From Eriocheir sinensis (Eukaryota; Arthropoda; Malacostraca; Decapoda; Varunidae): a stretch of DNA of 64,000 nucleotides. The notes below the pieces were generated by a model. The model did not search any database. It had not been told where the DNA came from and saw nothing but the letters and a program-made list of their open reading frames with translations. Where the stretch lies: the NCBI RefSeq assembly GCF_024679095.1, contig NC_066516.1:22298035-22362034 (forward strand), given 5' to 3'. Below, piece after piece: positions 1 to 26,948 of the stretch; positions within the stretch are counted from its first letter, which is position 1; each line of letters starts with the position of its first letter. The position numbers and the translations under genes were made by a program.

Positions 1-640
1 TTGAAATTTTTAAGATCTCGATGCCCTCGCCGGACGGATGAAGAGACTACTGTTTCATCCAGTAAGCCTCTGAACACCCGTACCTTGGTCTTGGCCCGGC
101 GGCATCGCCTACTCCCTCGAGAGCCATCACAAATAACTTCCATTATCTCTACAACGATTATATACTGCACCATCAGCTAAAATATGGCTATAGTGACCTT
201 GGTATTGCTAACAGAGGCTACGCAATGACTTTGACCCCCAACTCTGCCTAAAAGGTGACCCGGTCCATGCAAGTGACGGGGTAAGGACACAGCCCAGCAT
301 GCCGCACAGTGAGTAAGCCCCTCATTACCCCCCTCCCCCCTCATACACTTCACAGCATTTCTCAGTATCAGAGTACAGGGCGGTCAATTGGCCAATAATC
401 CTTGCAAGAATGCCACAGGAGATCCCAGAGCGCCTCGAGATGCACTGAAAGCCTTATTGAGATGGACACAAGTTTCAAGCATCGCGCGCGTCTGTTGGAA
501 CCCCGTCGGCGCTACACCAGTACGCGCACTGAAAAGATCTCACAGTTGTCGACTTACCAGGTGTAAATCATGACTGCTCCAGCCTCTGCGAGTCCGCATG
601 ATGGGCGAATGGATCAACATTTTGCCTGGCACGCTGGGAG
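1..640. other. Upstream flank, no gene recognised
   Basis: High-complexity DNA with only short open frames on either strand. No protein family, tRNA or clear transposon end was recognised. It may be intergenic or an old decayed repeat. Confidence 0.4.
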
Positions 641-665
641 GCGATGATGAACCTTGCTGAGCGTG

Positions 666-700
<35 letters not shown>

Positions 701-722
701 ATCTCTAACAATAGAGATCAGT

Positions 723-755
<33 letters not shown>

Positions 756-812
756 ATCTCTAACAATAGAGATCAGTGACACACACACACACACACACAG
801 ACACACACACAC
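666..812. repeat. (AC)n array with two perfect hairpin units
   Basis: Three (AC)n runs are separated by two identical inserts. Each insert is a perfect 12-bp inverted repeat, CACTGATCTCTA and its complement, around the 4-base loop ACAA (696-723 and 751-778). The unit period is 55 bp. The structure looks like a tandemly copied microsatellite unit containing a cruciform-forming palindrome. Confidence 0.85.
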
Positions 813-1079
813 GTTAGTTCATTCTAGCAGTTCCTTCCCTTCGAGGGTGAATATTTAATTTATTCCAACTTCCAACACATTCACGATAGTTGAGCTATAT
901 TTGCAGATTTTTTTCGATGAAAAGTGAATGTCTCTCCTACCGTCGCACCGTTTCACCGACGTGAGAATAAATATTCCTTTCTCTTATTCATTTGATTAAC
1001 CTAAAAATTGAATAAGCATTATTTTTTTTATTTTTGAATTTATATACCTTACTGAATTGTTACTTTCAAACGTCCATGC

Positions 1080-1260
1080 AAATCGGATATTTTGAGGTCA
1101 GGCCGAGGCGGGTGTAGTATGACGTCACGGCGGGAGTAGCAGCGGTGCCAGCACGGGGACGTGTCTGCGCTACCTTTTCATTCATACAAGGTGTAGCGGT
1201 GGTTTGTTTAGTTTGTTGTAATGTGAAATACTGAGTTAACAAATACTGTAATGCAGTAGA
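1080..1260 (+). promoter_or_regulatory. Probable SAP130 promoter / 5' UTR region with a CRE
   Basis: A GC-rich patch stands out from AT-rich surroundings and contains the full palindromic CRE, TGACGTCA, at 1120-1127. It lies about 2.6 kb upstream of the first SAP130 coding exon, a sensible distance for a promoter plus a non-coding first exon. No TATA box or unambiguous 5' UTR splice donor could be fixed, so the transcription start is inferred only. Confidence 0.45.
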
Positions 1261-2750
1261 GTTCTTCCAAGTAGAAGCTTTCCATTCATAAAGTGTATGA
1301 GCAGTTTGATTTCATAGCAACACTTAAGGATGCTGAAAGATGTTGTTCAAGGAGGCTATTGGTGTTTCTGGTGAATTGAACGGCATTTATATATTCTCCG
1401 CATTCAAATTTGATAATTTATGAAAATATAATCTTTAAGATAATCTAAAGTTATCTTCTTTGCATGAAAATATATGGTAGGTATACCAATTTTATGCTAA
1501 GTTACTGCTTCTTGTGGAAACAAACTTATAGTGATCATAATTTAAAATTGTATGTTTTCAGTTAACATAAAAGGTTTTAACCTTTTTGTAATATAGGCAC
1601 GTTGGCATATAGAGTGAAAATGACAACCATTTGAGGGAATGCAAAACTATGAGAGTGCCTGACAACGGTGAGCGGGGCCGCGGTGTGTAGCGCAGCGTCT
1701 GGCGGACCACGGAGGGCCGCACACTACTGCAGGGACGGGCTTCAAGGGCCATGTAGCGGGGCCCCACGAGCCATTCAGGTGCAGGAAACATACAGGTTGG
1801 TGCACTCAGTGTTGTGTGTTGTTTGTAGCCATTATACATTGTAATTACCCAACAAAAATAGTGGTAACGTTTGACTTTGCCAGGAATTCCTCGTCCCTGT
1901 CACCGTCACTTTCGGGGCTCGGTGGCCCTGAGGTGCCCCGCGGGGCCAGGCTTGAATCTGAGCACTCACAGAGCCTTGCCACTGATGCTGAGCCAGCCTG
2001 GGATAGTTTCTGTAAGCACTCCAACATAGGAGCAGTGCGTTTCGAGGGCTTGTCTTATGGCTGCCCGTCACCATTCAGTGTTGAATTACACGTAATGTTG
2101 CCCTGCACTGAGTTATTCAAGGCATTGAAAGTTTAGCCTCTTCTGAAGAGCTGTGGAAGTGCTGCATGGTAGAGGAGCATGTACGGGCAAGGCAAGGGAT
2201 GCATTCTTCGTGCTCTCACTGATCAACCTCTCAGTGAGTGTCCGAAGGTAATGCTGCCATCTATTAGGCCTTGGAGTGCCTTTGCCTCGGAGAATGTTGC
2301 CCCTCCCTTGGCCTCTGAGGCAGGGCCAAGGCAGTGCCGCCACTATGTTATTGGTTGTGTGGGTAAATGTGCACTTTGTGCCTGAGTCTAGTGTTTCATT
2401 AAACTGCTCACCTAGTGATGGCTTTCAGATGTAAGGGAGCTAGTGCTCATAAGGGGGTGTCTCTCAGAAGGTTTCTAACATGCTGGTCATAATTGTTTTA
2501 GAAAGAGTTAAGGTTGTTGCTGTTGATTCCCTCTAGACTGTTTCACTGTGTGTACTCCAGCTTAGCTGTGATGGAGCTGGAGGTCCTGGATCTGGATCTG
2601 GGTGAATAATGCACAGGGCACCTGTATAGATGCATAACACGCATATTTGTAGAACATGGAACATTGGAACATGGAACATTGCATCAATTCAGTGTAGTCT
2701 GGGAGCCCTAGCGGGTCTGGAAGGTACATGTAGAGTTGGGCGAAGATGCT
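1261..2750. other. Probable 5' UTR intron of SAP130
   Basis: No coding exon is supported. A second GC-rich patch at about 1640-1800 could be an alternative leader exon, but no splice pair is convincing. Short open frames on both strands resemble nothing recognised. Confidence 0.3.
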
Positions 2751-2754
2751 AAGC

Positions 2755-3004
2755 TGTGTGTGTCCTTGGTGCTCTTCTGTCACAACCCTGAGCCTGTGGT
2801 GGGTAAGAACCCATTACCATGGAACACAGGATGAGGGTGACATTGGATTATCACAGTTTACCTTCCCCAGGGACTCATTCATCAACCAGTCAGGATGGGA
2901 GGAGGAGTAGCTGTGTGGGCTGTGGACAGGCTGCCTTTGCCAGGATCAAACCTGTGCTCGTGGATTCGTAGTAAGGTGTGCAAACCACTGCACCACTGAG
3001 GCAG
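2755..3004 (-). mobile_element. tRNA-derived SINE, copy 1
   Basis: Read on the minus strand, the right-hand end begins with a pol III A-box-like TGGTGCAGTGG. It continues to a B-box-like GGTTTGATCC, as in a tRNA head, followed by a non-tRNA body. A diverged copy with the same order lies at 8090-8325 and a body-only fragment at 22231-22340. The match between copies and the tRNA-like boxes support a SINE; the exact 3' end of the body is uncertain. Confidence 0.7.
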
Positions 3005-3711
3005 TAATATGCGTAGGAATTCGTCTAGTTCACTCTTGAAAACAAATTTTCTCACCCTTTATGTAACCTCAGTCATAAGAAGAAACCTTTGAGCAGTGAG
3101 ACACTTTTAAGGACTTAATTTCTCTATTGGTATTATCCTGCAAAACTACATATATACGTTTAGATGAATAGATAGAAATAGTTAGTTTTTAGGATTAGGA
3201 TGATAGTACTGTAATGGAATGAATGTTCCTAAATTCTTTCACTGTCAGGGAATATATTAATCCATGGAGTGACTGGTGAGGGTCAAAGCACCATCATTTA
3301 GTTGTGGCTATACATTTCCCTCTTGTTGCTGTTACTATAGTTTGTTCCATTGACTGACTGAAGCAAAGCTCACTCTGTGGCAACTGCATCCCTTAACCTT
3401 TTATATTGTTTGTTGTGATAGCATTTAGTGGACAGCTTCAGCATTCATAAATGAAACATTTCTTTCAGAGGTGCTTGAACTGACCATTGAATGTTGCTGT
3501 ACTTTGTTGAATATTGTTATGCATCCTAAGCTGTGTATAATTTGTACCTCTGTACAGTATCTTGGATTGCCAATATTAAGGACTTGCACAGCACCCCCAT
3601 ACACTCATTGTTTTTTGACTTACTAGTTTAGCCTCATTGTCATTGATAAAAGATGTCTAAGATATAACTCTGGTGTTTGATTAATATGTTTTGCATTACT
3701 CTTTGTGCCAG
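3005..3711. other. Intron sequence upstream of first coding exon
   Basis: Ordinary AT-rich, unique-looking sequence ending in a pyrimidine-rich tract and the acceptor CAG at 3709-3711. No other feature was seen. Confidence 0.4.
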
Positions 3712-3722
3712 AACCCTTCAGC

Positions 3723-18722
<15,000 letters not shown>

Positions 18723-20090
18723 ACTGTGAGTCAGGACACAGATTTACAGTTCTTTGGTTATGTGTCATTGTTCACCAGGTTTGTGGTGTTAATTGTACAT
18801 TGCAATTTTTTTCTTTTAAGTATTAGTGTAGATTAGAAAACTATTTTATGAGAGCTGTTCCTGGGTGTACAGCCATACTGAGTACCTGCGATGCCTCTTC
18901 TGAGGCAAATTGTATGAGTTTCATTAATGTTAACAGCTGTGCATCATAGCAATATAGTGTAAAGTATAATTTACTTTAAGTTATACTACAAAATATTGCA
19001 CTTAGAACATTTGAAATATTAATTTAAGTTCCAGATAATGTATTTATGCAAAGCTTTTATAATGAAACACAGTTTCACCATAGATACCAGTAAATATACT
19101 GCAATGTAATTGATTCTCTCTTGAGTTTTGACAGTTTACAGCTAACAACAGAGTACCCATTGTGTCCCAAAGCTGATGACGGTGAAACAGCATCCTGTTT
19201 TATTTTTGCCATAACGACAAAGAGGATATATATAAGGATCACTTGGGCATGTATATTAATACCTGAAGGATGACTGAATGTAGGTCAATCCATGTACAAT
19301 ATTATGCATTTCCATAAGAGTATATTAATATATGCAAGTATCATAGCTGAATCTGTTACTTGATTACAGAAAATATTGTGTGGTCAAGTGAAGTGGAATG
19401 GAGAGTGGCCTAGCATAAAGTTACCATGCTGAAAAGGCAACTACATATAGATCATATGGAAAAGATTGGGAAGGATCCTTTGTAACTGTTTGTAAGGAAT
19501 GAGTGAACCATATGTATTGTCTCATCTTAGGCTTTTATGTAGACGATTCAAGAAAATTACTTTAATTAGTAACCATAAGACCTTTTGATAATGGTACATG
19601 AACTTTACAGTATTAGTAAAGTTTTAAAGACATCTCTTGTCAACAGACTTAAGTATGTGATATTGATTAGCTGACAAATCAATTTAATGTATTATATGAC
19701 TATCAAAATATGGGAAACAATTTTTTTTGCAACAAGAATCTGAAATTGGGCATATCCTCAACTTATAGAAATGCATTAAGTACTTGTGTAATTTTTTGTC
19801 ATAAAAATGAAATATAAATATAAATTTTACAAGGTATGTTTACATCTGACTCCATTTATTGAATCCCCATTTCCAAGGCTTGTAAAGTGATTGTGACTAT
19901 TCCCTAGACTTGTCTATTTCTAACTCTCCTTTTCTTTATTCTCTTGAAGTTCACTCCCTTTGTATGGTTGGTCTACAGTCTACACCAATGAATCACTTCC
20001 CATAGTATGCGCTGGTCACTGTCAGTGTTATAGCTATTTTCATGACCTGAATGGAAAGTTAAAAAAATAATGAATACCTTTTCTAATAAA
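18723..20090 (+). other. SAP130 3' UTR (probable)
   Basis: AT-rich non-coding sequence following the stop codon. The first canonical poly(A) signal is AATAAA at 20085-20090; ATTAAA at 20495 and AATAAA at 20815 are alternatives. The actual cleavage site cannot be fixed from sequence. Confidence 0.5.
20085..20090 (+). terminator. Candidate polyadenylation signal AATAAA
   Basis: First AATAAA downstream of the SAP130 stop codon, about 1.36 kb into the putative 3' UTR. Confidence 0.4.
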
Positions 20091-22230
20091 TTAGTGGTAG
20101 ATAGTTTTTTTCAGGATGTTTTTATGGTAATTTCATCATCACAATTTCCATATTCTGCCTAGAAATGGTTGGTGATTTAAACATGATTGAAATCTTAAGA
20201 AATATGGTCACTAGACTAGACTGCTTATCAGTACCATTCCAGCAGTCTCTTGAGATACTGGCATTCACTGTTATCATAAATATATCAATAATCATCAGTA
20301 TCACAGAGCCCAACAGAGGTCTTTGACTTTGAAAGTAAATGTGGAATAAGTGTGGCTCGTGGATTATTTTTTGAAGCTTCGTCCACTCCATCGTATCGTT
20401 TTGTGCTACATTTGCTTTGTACATTCCCTGTTCTCACTTATTTGCAGTAGACCGTTTTCTTTTTCTAGGTCTACTCGGTTTGAATTTCCAGTCAATTAAA
20501 ATTTTGCCTTGACCACCTCACCCCTCACTCCTTCACCCTGTACACCACTCTCTACATTCTCTATTCTCTTAAACATTTACAACATTGTGCCTTCTCTTTC
20601 TAGGTCTACTCAGTGAGCACTTCCAGTCAATCTATGCTGTAATACATTCCTGGTCACTTCCCCTGGCACTTCCTTCACCTTGTCCACTCCATTGTCGTGT
20701 ACCCATTATTTCCCAGGTAAGGCATGAGGAGGTCCACAGCTTTCATGGCACAGTTTACTTGCTGAGGCAGCCATAAAAATGACAGCTATCTTGCCTTGTC
20801 CACCGCTATACCCAATAAAGTAACCGTGTGAAAATACTCTATTGACCTTACCAAAATGCTGGAAAGGAAGTGTTCAAAGAGGAATGAAGAGATCCAGTGC
20901 TAAGAGTCAATGTACTGTATAAGGAAAATTGCAAATGGGTAAGGAGACAATCAGTAGAAGATATAAAAAGGGTCATTGAAAAAAATGGTAATGGTCAGGA
21001 TATATGTACGAGAATGAACAACATGGACGCAGAGTGATAGACTGGGAGGTAAGTGATGAAAAGAGCCAAGGGAGCAGATGGTATGATTAAACTAACAAGC
21101 TGATGGAATAGTTTCATTTGGATGGTAACGAGAGGCATAAAAGAAAAACGAATGGAAACAATTGGGAGGCCAATGTTCTGCAGTGGAATAATACAGGCTA
21201 ATCATTATGATGGCGTGTGTGTGGAGAGAGAGAGAGAGAGAGAAAATGTCATTTTTAATGAACCCTGCAACCATAAAATCCAAATCATTGAAAAGTATTT
21301 TAATAATTACGAAACGCACCAGTTTGTTGAATGCTCTATCTAAAAGGTAGTACATATAAACTTTTCAGTGTAAAATCTGATGCAGGGGGAGTTCTGTATG
21401 TGTGTGTGTGTGTGTGTGTGTCACTGCATGCGGGGTTCGATGGAGTGTCGGATCAGGGAGGCGAACAACAGTGGCTGGCGGGCGGGCGTGATTGATGGCG
21501 CGGCAGCTCATCCCTCAACATCTTGTTGCTTCTCAAAGTTGGCTGAAGATGGTGAATTATGAAATTATGAGCCCGATTCAGAGGATGAAGTTGACTAATA
21601 ACCTCTCGGAGTTGAGATAATTCCGAAGAATAATTGCTTGGCCACATGCCAAACTTTACGTATGATTTTATCAGTTCTGCACACGCCTATACAACCCATG
21701 ATTATAACACTTTAATGATTAAGATATGATTTATAGCATTTCTATTGGTATAGAAATCAACTTTCTATCATATTAAATGTTTTAAAGTTCCTTTTGAGTA
21801 GGATAACATTGTCCTTTGATAAATGACGTAAGGTACATGAATGCTTCTATATAGGTATTAACGGTATGGATGTAAATTTATGTTAACTGTTGTTTGTTAT
21901 TAATGTGAGTAGATTTGGGTGCGGTGATGTAACACTGGTGCCGAAAAGATAAAATTTGCAGCCTCTCACAAGATGCAGGAAGGCAAGGCGCAGCTCCGAG
22001 AAGTCTCCCGCCGAGGTGGTGGTGAGCAGTGGAACGGAAAGATTGAGTGCGATAAAGATGGGAGCGTAAGGAGGCAATCCATTATCGACGTCCTCGATGA
22101 CAGTAAATTGTAGCTAAAGATGGTTGGTGAAGCGTTACTGAAAATCTCGTGAAAGAGATACAGGTAACCATGCTAGATACAAGGTATACTGTAGTCTTGA
22201 GTCTTCCGGTTCGACACGTTTTCCAGTGGT
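20091..22230. other. Intergenic DNA between SAP130 and the CpG-rich block
   Basis: No gene is supported. It contains an imperfect duplication at about 20456-20700 (shared TTTCTAGGTCTACTC) and short GA (21227-21243) and GT (21397-21421) runs. A decayed segment at 20990-21150 weakly resembles non-LTR reverse transcriptase (RAKGADGMI) but has several stops. Confidence 0.4.
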
Positions 22231-22340
22231 GGTAAAGGTAAAGGTAAAACTGAGGGAATACGCTTTAGCTGCCTGTAGCACTATTGCTAGAGCTTCGGTG
22301 CTCATTTCCGTCATTTTTGCCCTTGAGCCAGTGGTGGGTG
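22231..22340 (-). mobile_element. SINE body fragment
   Basis: It begins with GGTAAAGGTAAAGG and shares GTGCTCATT and GAGCCAGTGGTGGGTG with the bodies of the SINEs at 2755 and 8090. The tRNA-like head is absent, so it is truncated. Confidence 0.5.
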
Positions 22341-22719
22341 AACTGGAGATATAAAGAGTTTATTTTTGGAGCCATTCGACATTTCCTCCTTTTCTTCATG
22401 CATCGTGACGAAATAATGTAGTGTGAATAATAAATTTACTTCTGTGCTGTGTTATGAAAAATAGGGCAAAAATTATGTACGTTAAATATATATAGGTTTA
22501 AAAAACCTAAATAAGAAATTGCATTGGATTACTACAATAATGGGTTTCCGATGGCTGCGGGGCGTCCTGTGCACACACAGGCATTGTATAGTAGGCATTG
22601 TCTCATGCCTCAGCAGTGGGAGGCTACCCAGCTCCTGTCGCATGTACGGAAGTCCCAGGGGCTGTTTTAATCAATATTGATGCAAATGACCAAGAGTAAC
22701 TGGTCGAGGAGTTTTTTTA

Positions 22720-23450
22720 CTCTCTGGCAATGACCCTCGGTGGGTAGAGGGGTCCGAGGGCCAGCAGTTGGCACCGGCGGTGGGAGTATCGCCATGGGGC
22801 CAGCAGCCAGCCAGGCAGGTTGTGAAGTTGAGTCAGTGCTAACTGGTCCACGGTGGTGGTTGCACCCGTCGCTCGCACGCCCTCACTCTCACGCCGCACC
22901 TGCCCCCAACTCCGTCCGCCGCCGTCCCTCGCTATAGCAGGGTTCCCATGTGAGCCGCGGCGGCGCCTACGGGAAGATCACGGCAGTGTGGCATGGAGGC
23001 AAGGCGGCCGTGCCCTAGCGGTCGCCATTGAAGTGGAAGTGTGACCACGTGAGTGTGGTGCTTCGGCTCCAGAGAGGGCAAAGGTGACCCCGATGAGGAC
23101 AAGAAAAGCGGTGGCGTCCTGCGACGACAACGACCGGTTGGTGGCGGCGGCGAACACTTTCCGGCACGGGTGAGGCGGCGACGATAACTTGGAGAGCGGG
23201 GCTGCGGGCCACCTGTAGGCCGCCGCGGGGTGGGACTTGCGTACCGCCGGGAAGTAGTGTCTGTGAGGTGCCACGGAGAAAAGTCGATGTGCTGTCGAAG
23301 GCCCGAGGCATCGTGGGAGTGTCACTGCGGGAGCGAATACAGGTACAGCAACAGTTGTCACCCAGGAGACAGCTGGCGGCGTAATCCTACCGCTCTTGGA
23401 GCCGCGGCGCGGGCACTGATCTAGCACAGGGCCACGCAAACACCGGCCCG
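22720..23450 (+). promoter_or_regulatory. CpG-rich block, candidate promoter of a second gene
   Basis: Markedly GC- and CpG-rich sequence sits between AT-rich flanks, the clearest such island between 19 and 31 kb. Open frames on both strands here lack low-complexity bias but match nothing I recognise. Its position just upstream of an ATG plus consensus splice donor suggests a transcription start region for a + strand gene. CpG enrichment was judged by eye. Confidence 0.45.
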
Positions 23451-23481
23451 ATGAGTCGCCGCGTCTTGCCGTCACTCACAG
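23451..23481 (+). CDS. Candidate first coding exon of an unidentified + strand gene
   Basis: ATG at 23451 opens a frame encoding MSRRVLPSLT and stops at a near-perfect donor, CACAG/GTAAGT, at 23482, in phase 1. No family can be named from ten residues, and the ATG context is weak (C at -3). It could equally be a non-coding first exon. It is included because the donor is strong and follows the CpG-rich block. Confidence 0.3.
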
Positions 23482-24674
23482 GTAAGTTGCTGTTGTTGTT
23501 GGGTGTCTGCCTGGCCCCGCCACGCTTCCTGAGAATACTTCTGCCCTAAGGATATGCAAGAGAACAAGTTACGTTCATTAGCAAAATAACAAACCTAAAT
23601 AGCATAGAACTGTCAAATACAATGAAAATCGTAGCTGCCTCATGGCGACAGGAACACTGTGTGCTGCCACTGTCGTCAGGATTTCAGGTGAAATCGAAAA
23701 TTTATTACTTGACTAATAAAATGTTACCCTCAATAGTGTCACTCGAAAGGTTTCCCGTCAGGCACGACTATACCAGTAGCTGCCAGTCCTAGAGAGCCGA
23801 GAGAGGGTCTGTTATAGCCTGCTTCACCTAAGGTTTTGTACCTTGCAGTCGAGAGATTTCAATGCTGACCTGCAGGTAGGCGTCCGTCTTTGTGTGATAA
23901 TAAGCGGGTGCCACGGTGGTAGGTAGGGCCTGCACTGGCTTGTATACTAAGTTGTATTCGTGGCTATTCATTTGGGGAGGGTCCTTTAGGTAATCTAAGG
24001 TGGCAACTTTTTTTCTCTTTATTTGGATAATTAATAATTGTTTAAATGAACGTAGTAATGATAAAACAAGGGGCACGTTTCACACTAACTTAGTTGATTG
24101 AAGTAGTTCAACTATGCAGCAGCCATGCGCCTCATTCCTGGAGATAAAGGCACAGCAAGCATACAGAGACACTGGGCAACAACATTTGGTGAGGCATAAC
24201 CACATTTTATTAAGAAGGCATTGCCCTTCAGTTGGCTACGGGCCTACGATCGACCGGTACACCTGGTGATATGAAATCATATGATGAACCAGATTGGTTC
24301 ATTTTGGGCGTGTTTAGTAGGCTACACTTCGTATACCTTTTGGAACGAATTTTCTAATACTGTTAGAGAAAATAATTCGCAAGGGAGAATTAATTAAGCC
24401 CACTTTTGAATATGAGACTAAATTATTGGATTTGGGAAACAGGATATAATTATCAGCCTATTCAAATATCTGCTACTTAAGTTTATTAGACAATAAAATA
24501 TATGGAAGACAGCTTTCAAATCACGGAAGAGAGATGGAAAATACCGTAATTCCTTAATCTGGCATATTTTGTGGTCACCCGGCATACCTTTGTTTTGTTC
24601 TAGTGCAGCCTTCACAGCCCGTCTGGCACCTAGGGTCCTATTCAGCGCTAGGAGATTGTCATAATTAGCACATT
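23482..24674. other. Possible first intron, no feature recognised
   Basis: AT-rich, moderately complex sequence without a supported exon or named repeat. Confidence 0.3.
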
Positions 24675-25142
24675 GTAATTTCTGGGTTCTGACCTTTAAT
24701 TATTGCAAAAAAAAAAAAAAAAGAAATGATCTGCGGTTTTCACAATATAATTAAATACGAATCATAATTTGTGTGGATAGGTGCGATCGAGAGTTTTGGG
24801 TCTGAAATCGCTGTATGCAATGTTCTGAGTACGCCAATCTTTTCTGGTTAACTATTGCAAAAAACTATCGGTACGGTAATCAATGACTTTCACGATAAAT
24901 TTAAATTGAATGTCGTTGTTTCTGTGGGTGCGAGAGTTTTGGGTCTAAAAAAACCCTCGATGTATGCAATGTTTTGAGTACAACTATCGTTCCTGGTTCT
25001 GCTGATTCATAACTATTGGAAAAACTATCAACAACTAACGGTTTTCACAGTAACTTTAATAGCATATCGTTATCTGTGTGGGTACGAGAGTCTTGGACCT
25101 GGATGTATGCAATGTTCTGAGTACGACAATCTTTCCCGGTGT
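24675..25142. repeat. Three imperfect tandem copies, about 145-150 bp each
   Basis: The copies are recognised by their ends: GTATGCAATGTTCTGAGTAC at 24813, 24962 and 25105, with one or two mismatches. Each is preceded by a CGAGAGTTTTGG-like block and a GGTTTTCACA-like start. The first copy also carries a 16-base A run. Confidence 0.7.
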
Positions 25143-25340
25143 GGTGTCAACTGTCATCCGGTATCCTATAAAGACATCCCATCCTTATAATTTCGCATCG
25201 CGGAACCCAAATCTTTACTATCACAGAGTAACTAAGTGAAGCATCTAAGTGTAAAAAAAAGTTCCAAGGAGGTCCTAAAGAGCGATGCAAAGCGGAACAG
25301 GTCACAAGAAGAAGAAGAAGATTGATTATTGATATCCTAG

Positions 25341-25680
25341 TTATATCCACACCTACCGTACGTCATCATTTGCTTTCATAATAATATAAATGAACTTGGG
25401 ATGTCTCATGATCTTGGGATGTCTCTTGACACCACACCCCCCGCCCCCATGTGGTTGCCTCCATTCACAGTCGTTCCTCCGGGCAGTGTAAACGTTCTGA
25501 ATGGCGTTAGTTAGTTATATCCACACATACCGTACGTCATCATTTGCTTTCATAATAATATAAATAAACTTGGGATGTCTCATGATCTTGGGATGTCTCT
25601 TGATACCACACACCCCGCCCCCATGTGGTTGCCTCCATTCACAGTCGTTCCTCCGGGCAGTGTAAACGTTCTGAATGGCG
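25341..25680. repeat. Recent tandem duplication, 173-bp period
   Basis: 25341-25506 and 25514-25680 are nearly identical, differing at only a few positions. They share GTTATATCCACAC at the start and GTAAACGTTCTGAATGGCG at the end, with a 7-base spacer repeating TTAGTTA. The high identity indicates a young duplication. Confidence 0.9.
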
Positions 25681-25710
25681 TAGGAATGTTAGGCTAATCC
25701 AGGCCGGCAT

Positions 25711-25894
25711 TTTAAGACACTCGCTTCTCACATCAGCTATTTCTAAAGGTCAAAGAGGGGGTCAGTCGGGTTTTAATGAGTGTTTCTTCAGGTTCACGGT
25801 ACGGCGAAAGGTTCAAACTCCTACCAGGGTCATAAAACTACTCCTGGAAATGCCCACAACTCCTACGAAAGCCTTGTCAAATACGTGTTCTTGT
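25711..25894 (+). repeat. Interspersed repeat family A, copy 1
   Basis: Shares order and sequence with copies at 51511-51696 (+) and 52542-52724 (-). The landmarks are AGCTATTTCTAAAGGTCAAA, GGGTCATAAAACTACTCC and CCTACGAAAGCCTTGTCAAA. There is no coding capacity. The class (SINE or part of a longer transposon) is unknown. Confidence 0.75.
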
Positions 25895-26560
25895 AAAACG
25901 ACCCTGTGTATTTCCCGAGTGTACGTGTCAGACAGTGCAGGAATCCGAAGGCGAAGCGAGACCAGCCGTAGACAACTCAAGGCCAAGGTAAGAACGTGTG
26001 TGAGGGCAGTCATTGGTTTTGTCGGGCGGTGAAGAAAATGGTGGTTGGGTGCCTTGTCCTCTCTCTCTCTCTCTCTCTCTCATCAAATAATGGTAACGTC
26101 ACCTAAAAAATATAGATGTAACTCCCTCCAAATGGTAACGTCCCCCCCCCCCCCCTCTGAATAGTAAACTAGTCCCCTCTCCTTATTTGGTAGTCTTGTC
26201 CACCCTTTCTCAAATGGCAATTAATCTCCCCTCTAACGATAATTAATCCCCCCTTAAATGGTAACCTTGGCATCCCTCCCCCCCTTCAAATGGTAACCTA
26301 GCCCCCTCTAATGATATAACAGCCTAGTTCCCCCCCCCCCCCCCTCCATCCCCCGTCAAATGGTAAGCTCTTAGCCTAGTAAAATGGTGATAATCTATTT
26401 AGTCCCCCTCAAACGGTAATCTATCCCCCTTAAATACCCAGTAACCTTGTCCCCTCCCCTCAAATTGATAGCCTAATACCCCTCCGTAACGATATAGCCT
26501 TGCCTAGCCTAACCATTCCTAACCTAACCCTTCTCAAATATTAGTGTATAATATTTTAAC
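25895..26560. repeat. C-rich degenerate minisatellite
   Basis: From about 26090 the motif CCCCTCAAATGGTAAC recurs with variable C runs of 3-14 bases down to about 26480. A short CCTAACC cluster follows at 26510-26530, similar to the telomere-type repeat at 46 kb. A CT run lies at 26059-26081. Confidence 0.6.
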
Positions 26561-26898
26561 AATTCTTGATTAACAGAAAACTATATATAGCTTGATGTAA
26601 CGGGAAGCATCTAATTGTCAAACCAGATTTACTAAAATTTTACAGTATATATATATTTTTTCGTCCACAGTGCGTCCACAGTTTTATTTATATGTATAGC
26701 CTATCAAACATTCATATGCAATTCAAAGCTCCATCCTTCGAGGTTAATTAAATAAAGCAATATTGTCAACTAAACAAACTGTCACGCTTTGATTTGAATA
26801 TTCCAGTCGCTTAGTGGTTAATAATTTATGTAATACGAAAATCTGTGTCGCGGGGAATCATTGTTTTACGGTGACTGATTAGTGTGTAAAGTGTATTC

Positions 26899-26948
<50 letters not shown>

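Noticed and set aside
20990..21150. Second non-LTR reverse-transcriptase fragment
   Set aside because: Only RAKGADGMI-like similarity over a few residues with several stops; too weak to annotate.
22978..23475. 165-codon minus-strand frame in the CpG-rich block
   Set aside because: Open because of high GC content; Arg/Pro/Ala/Ser-rich with no motif, and the + strand shows the splice donor.
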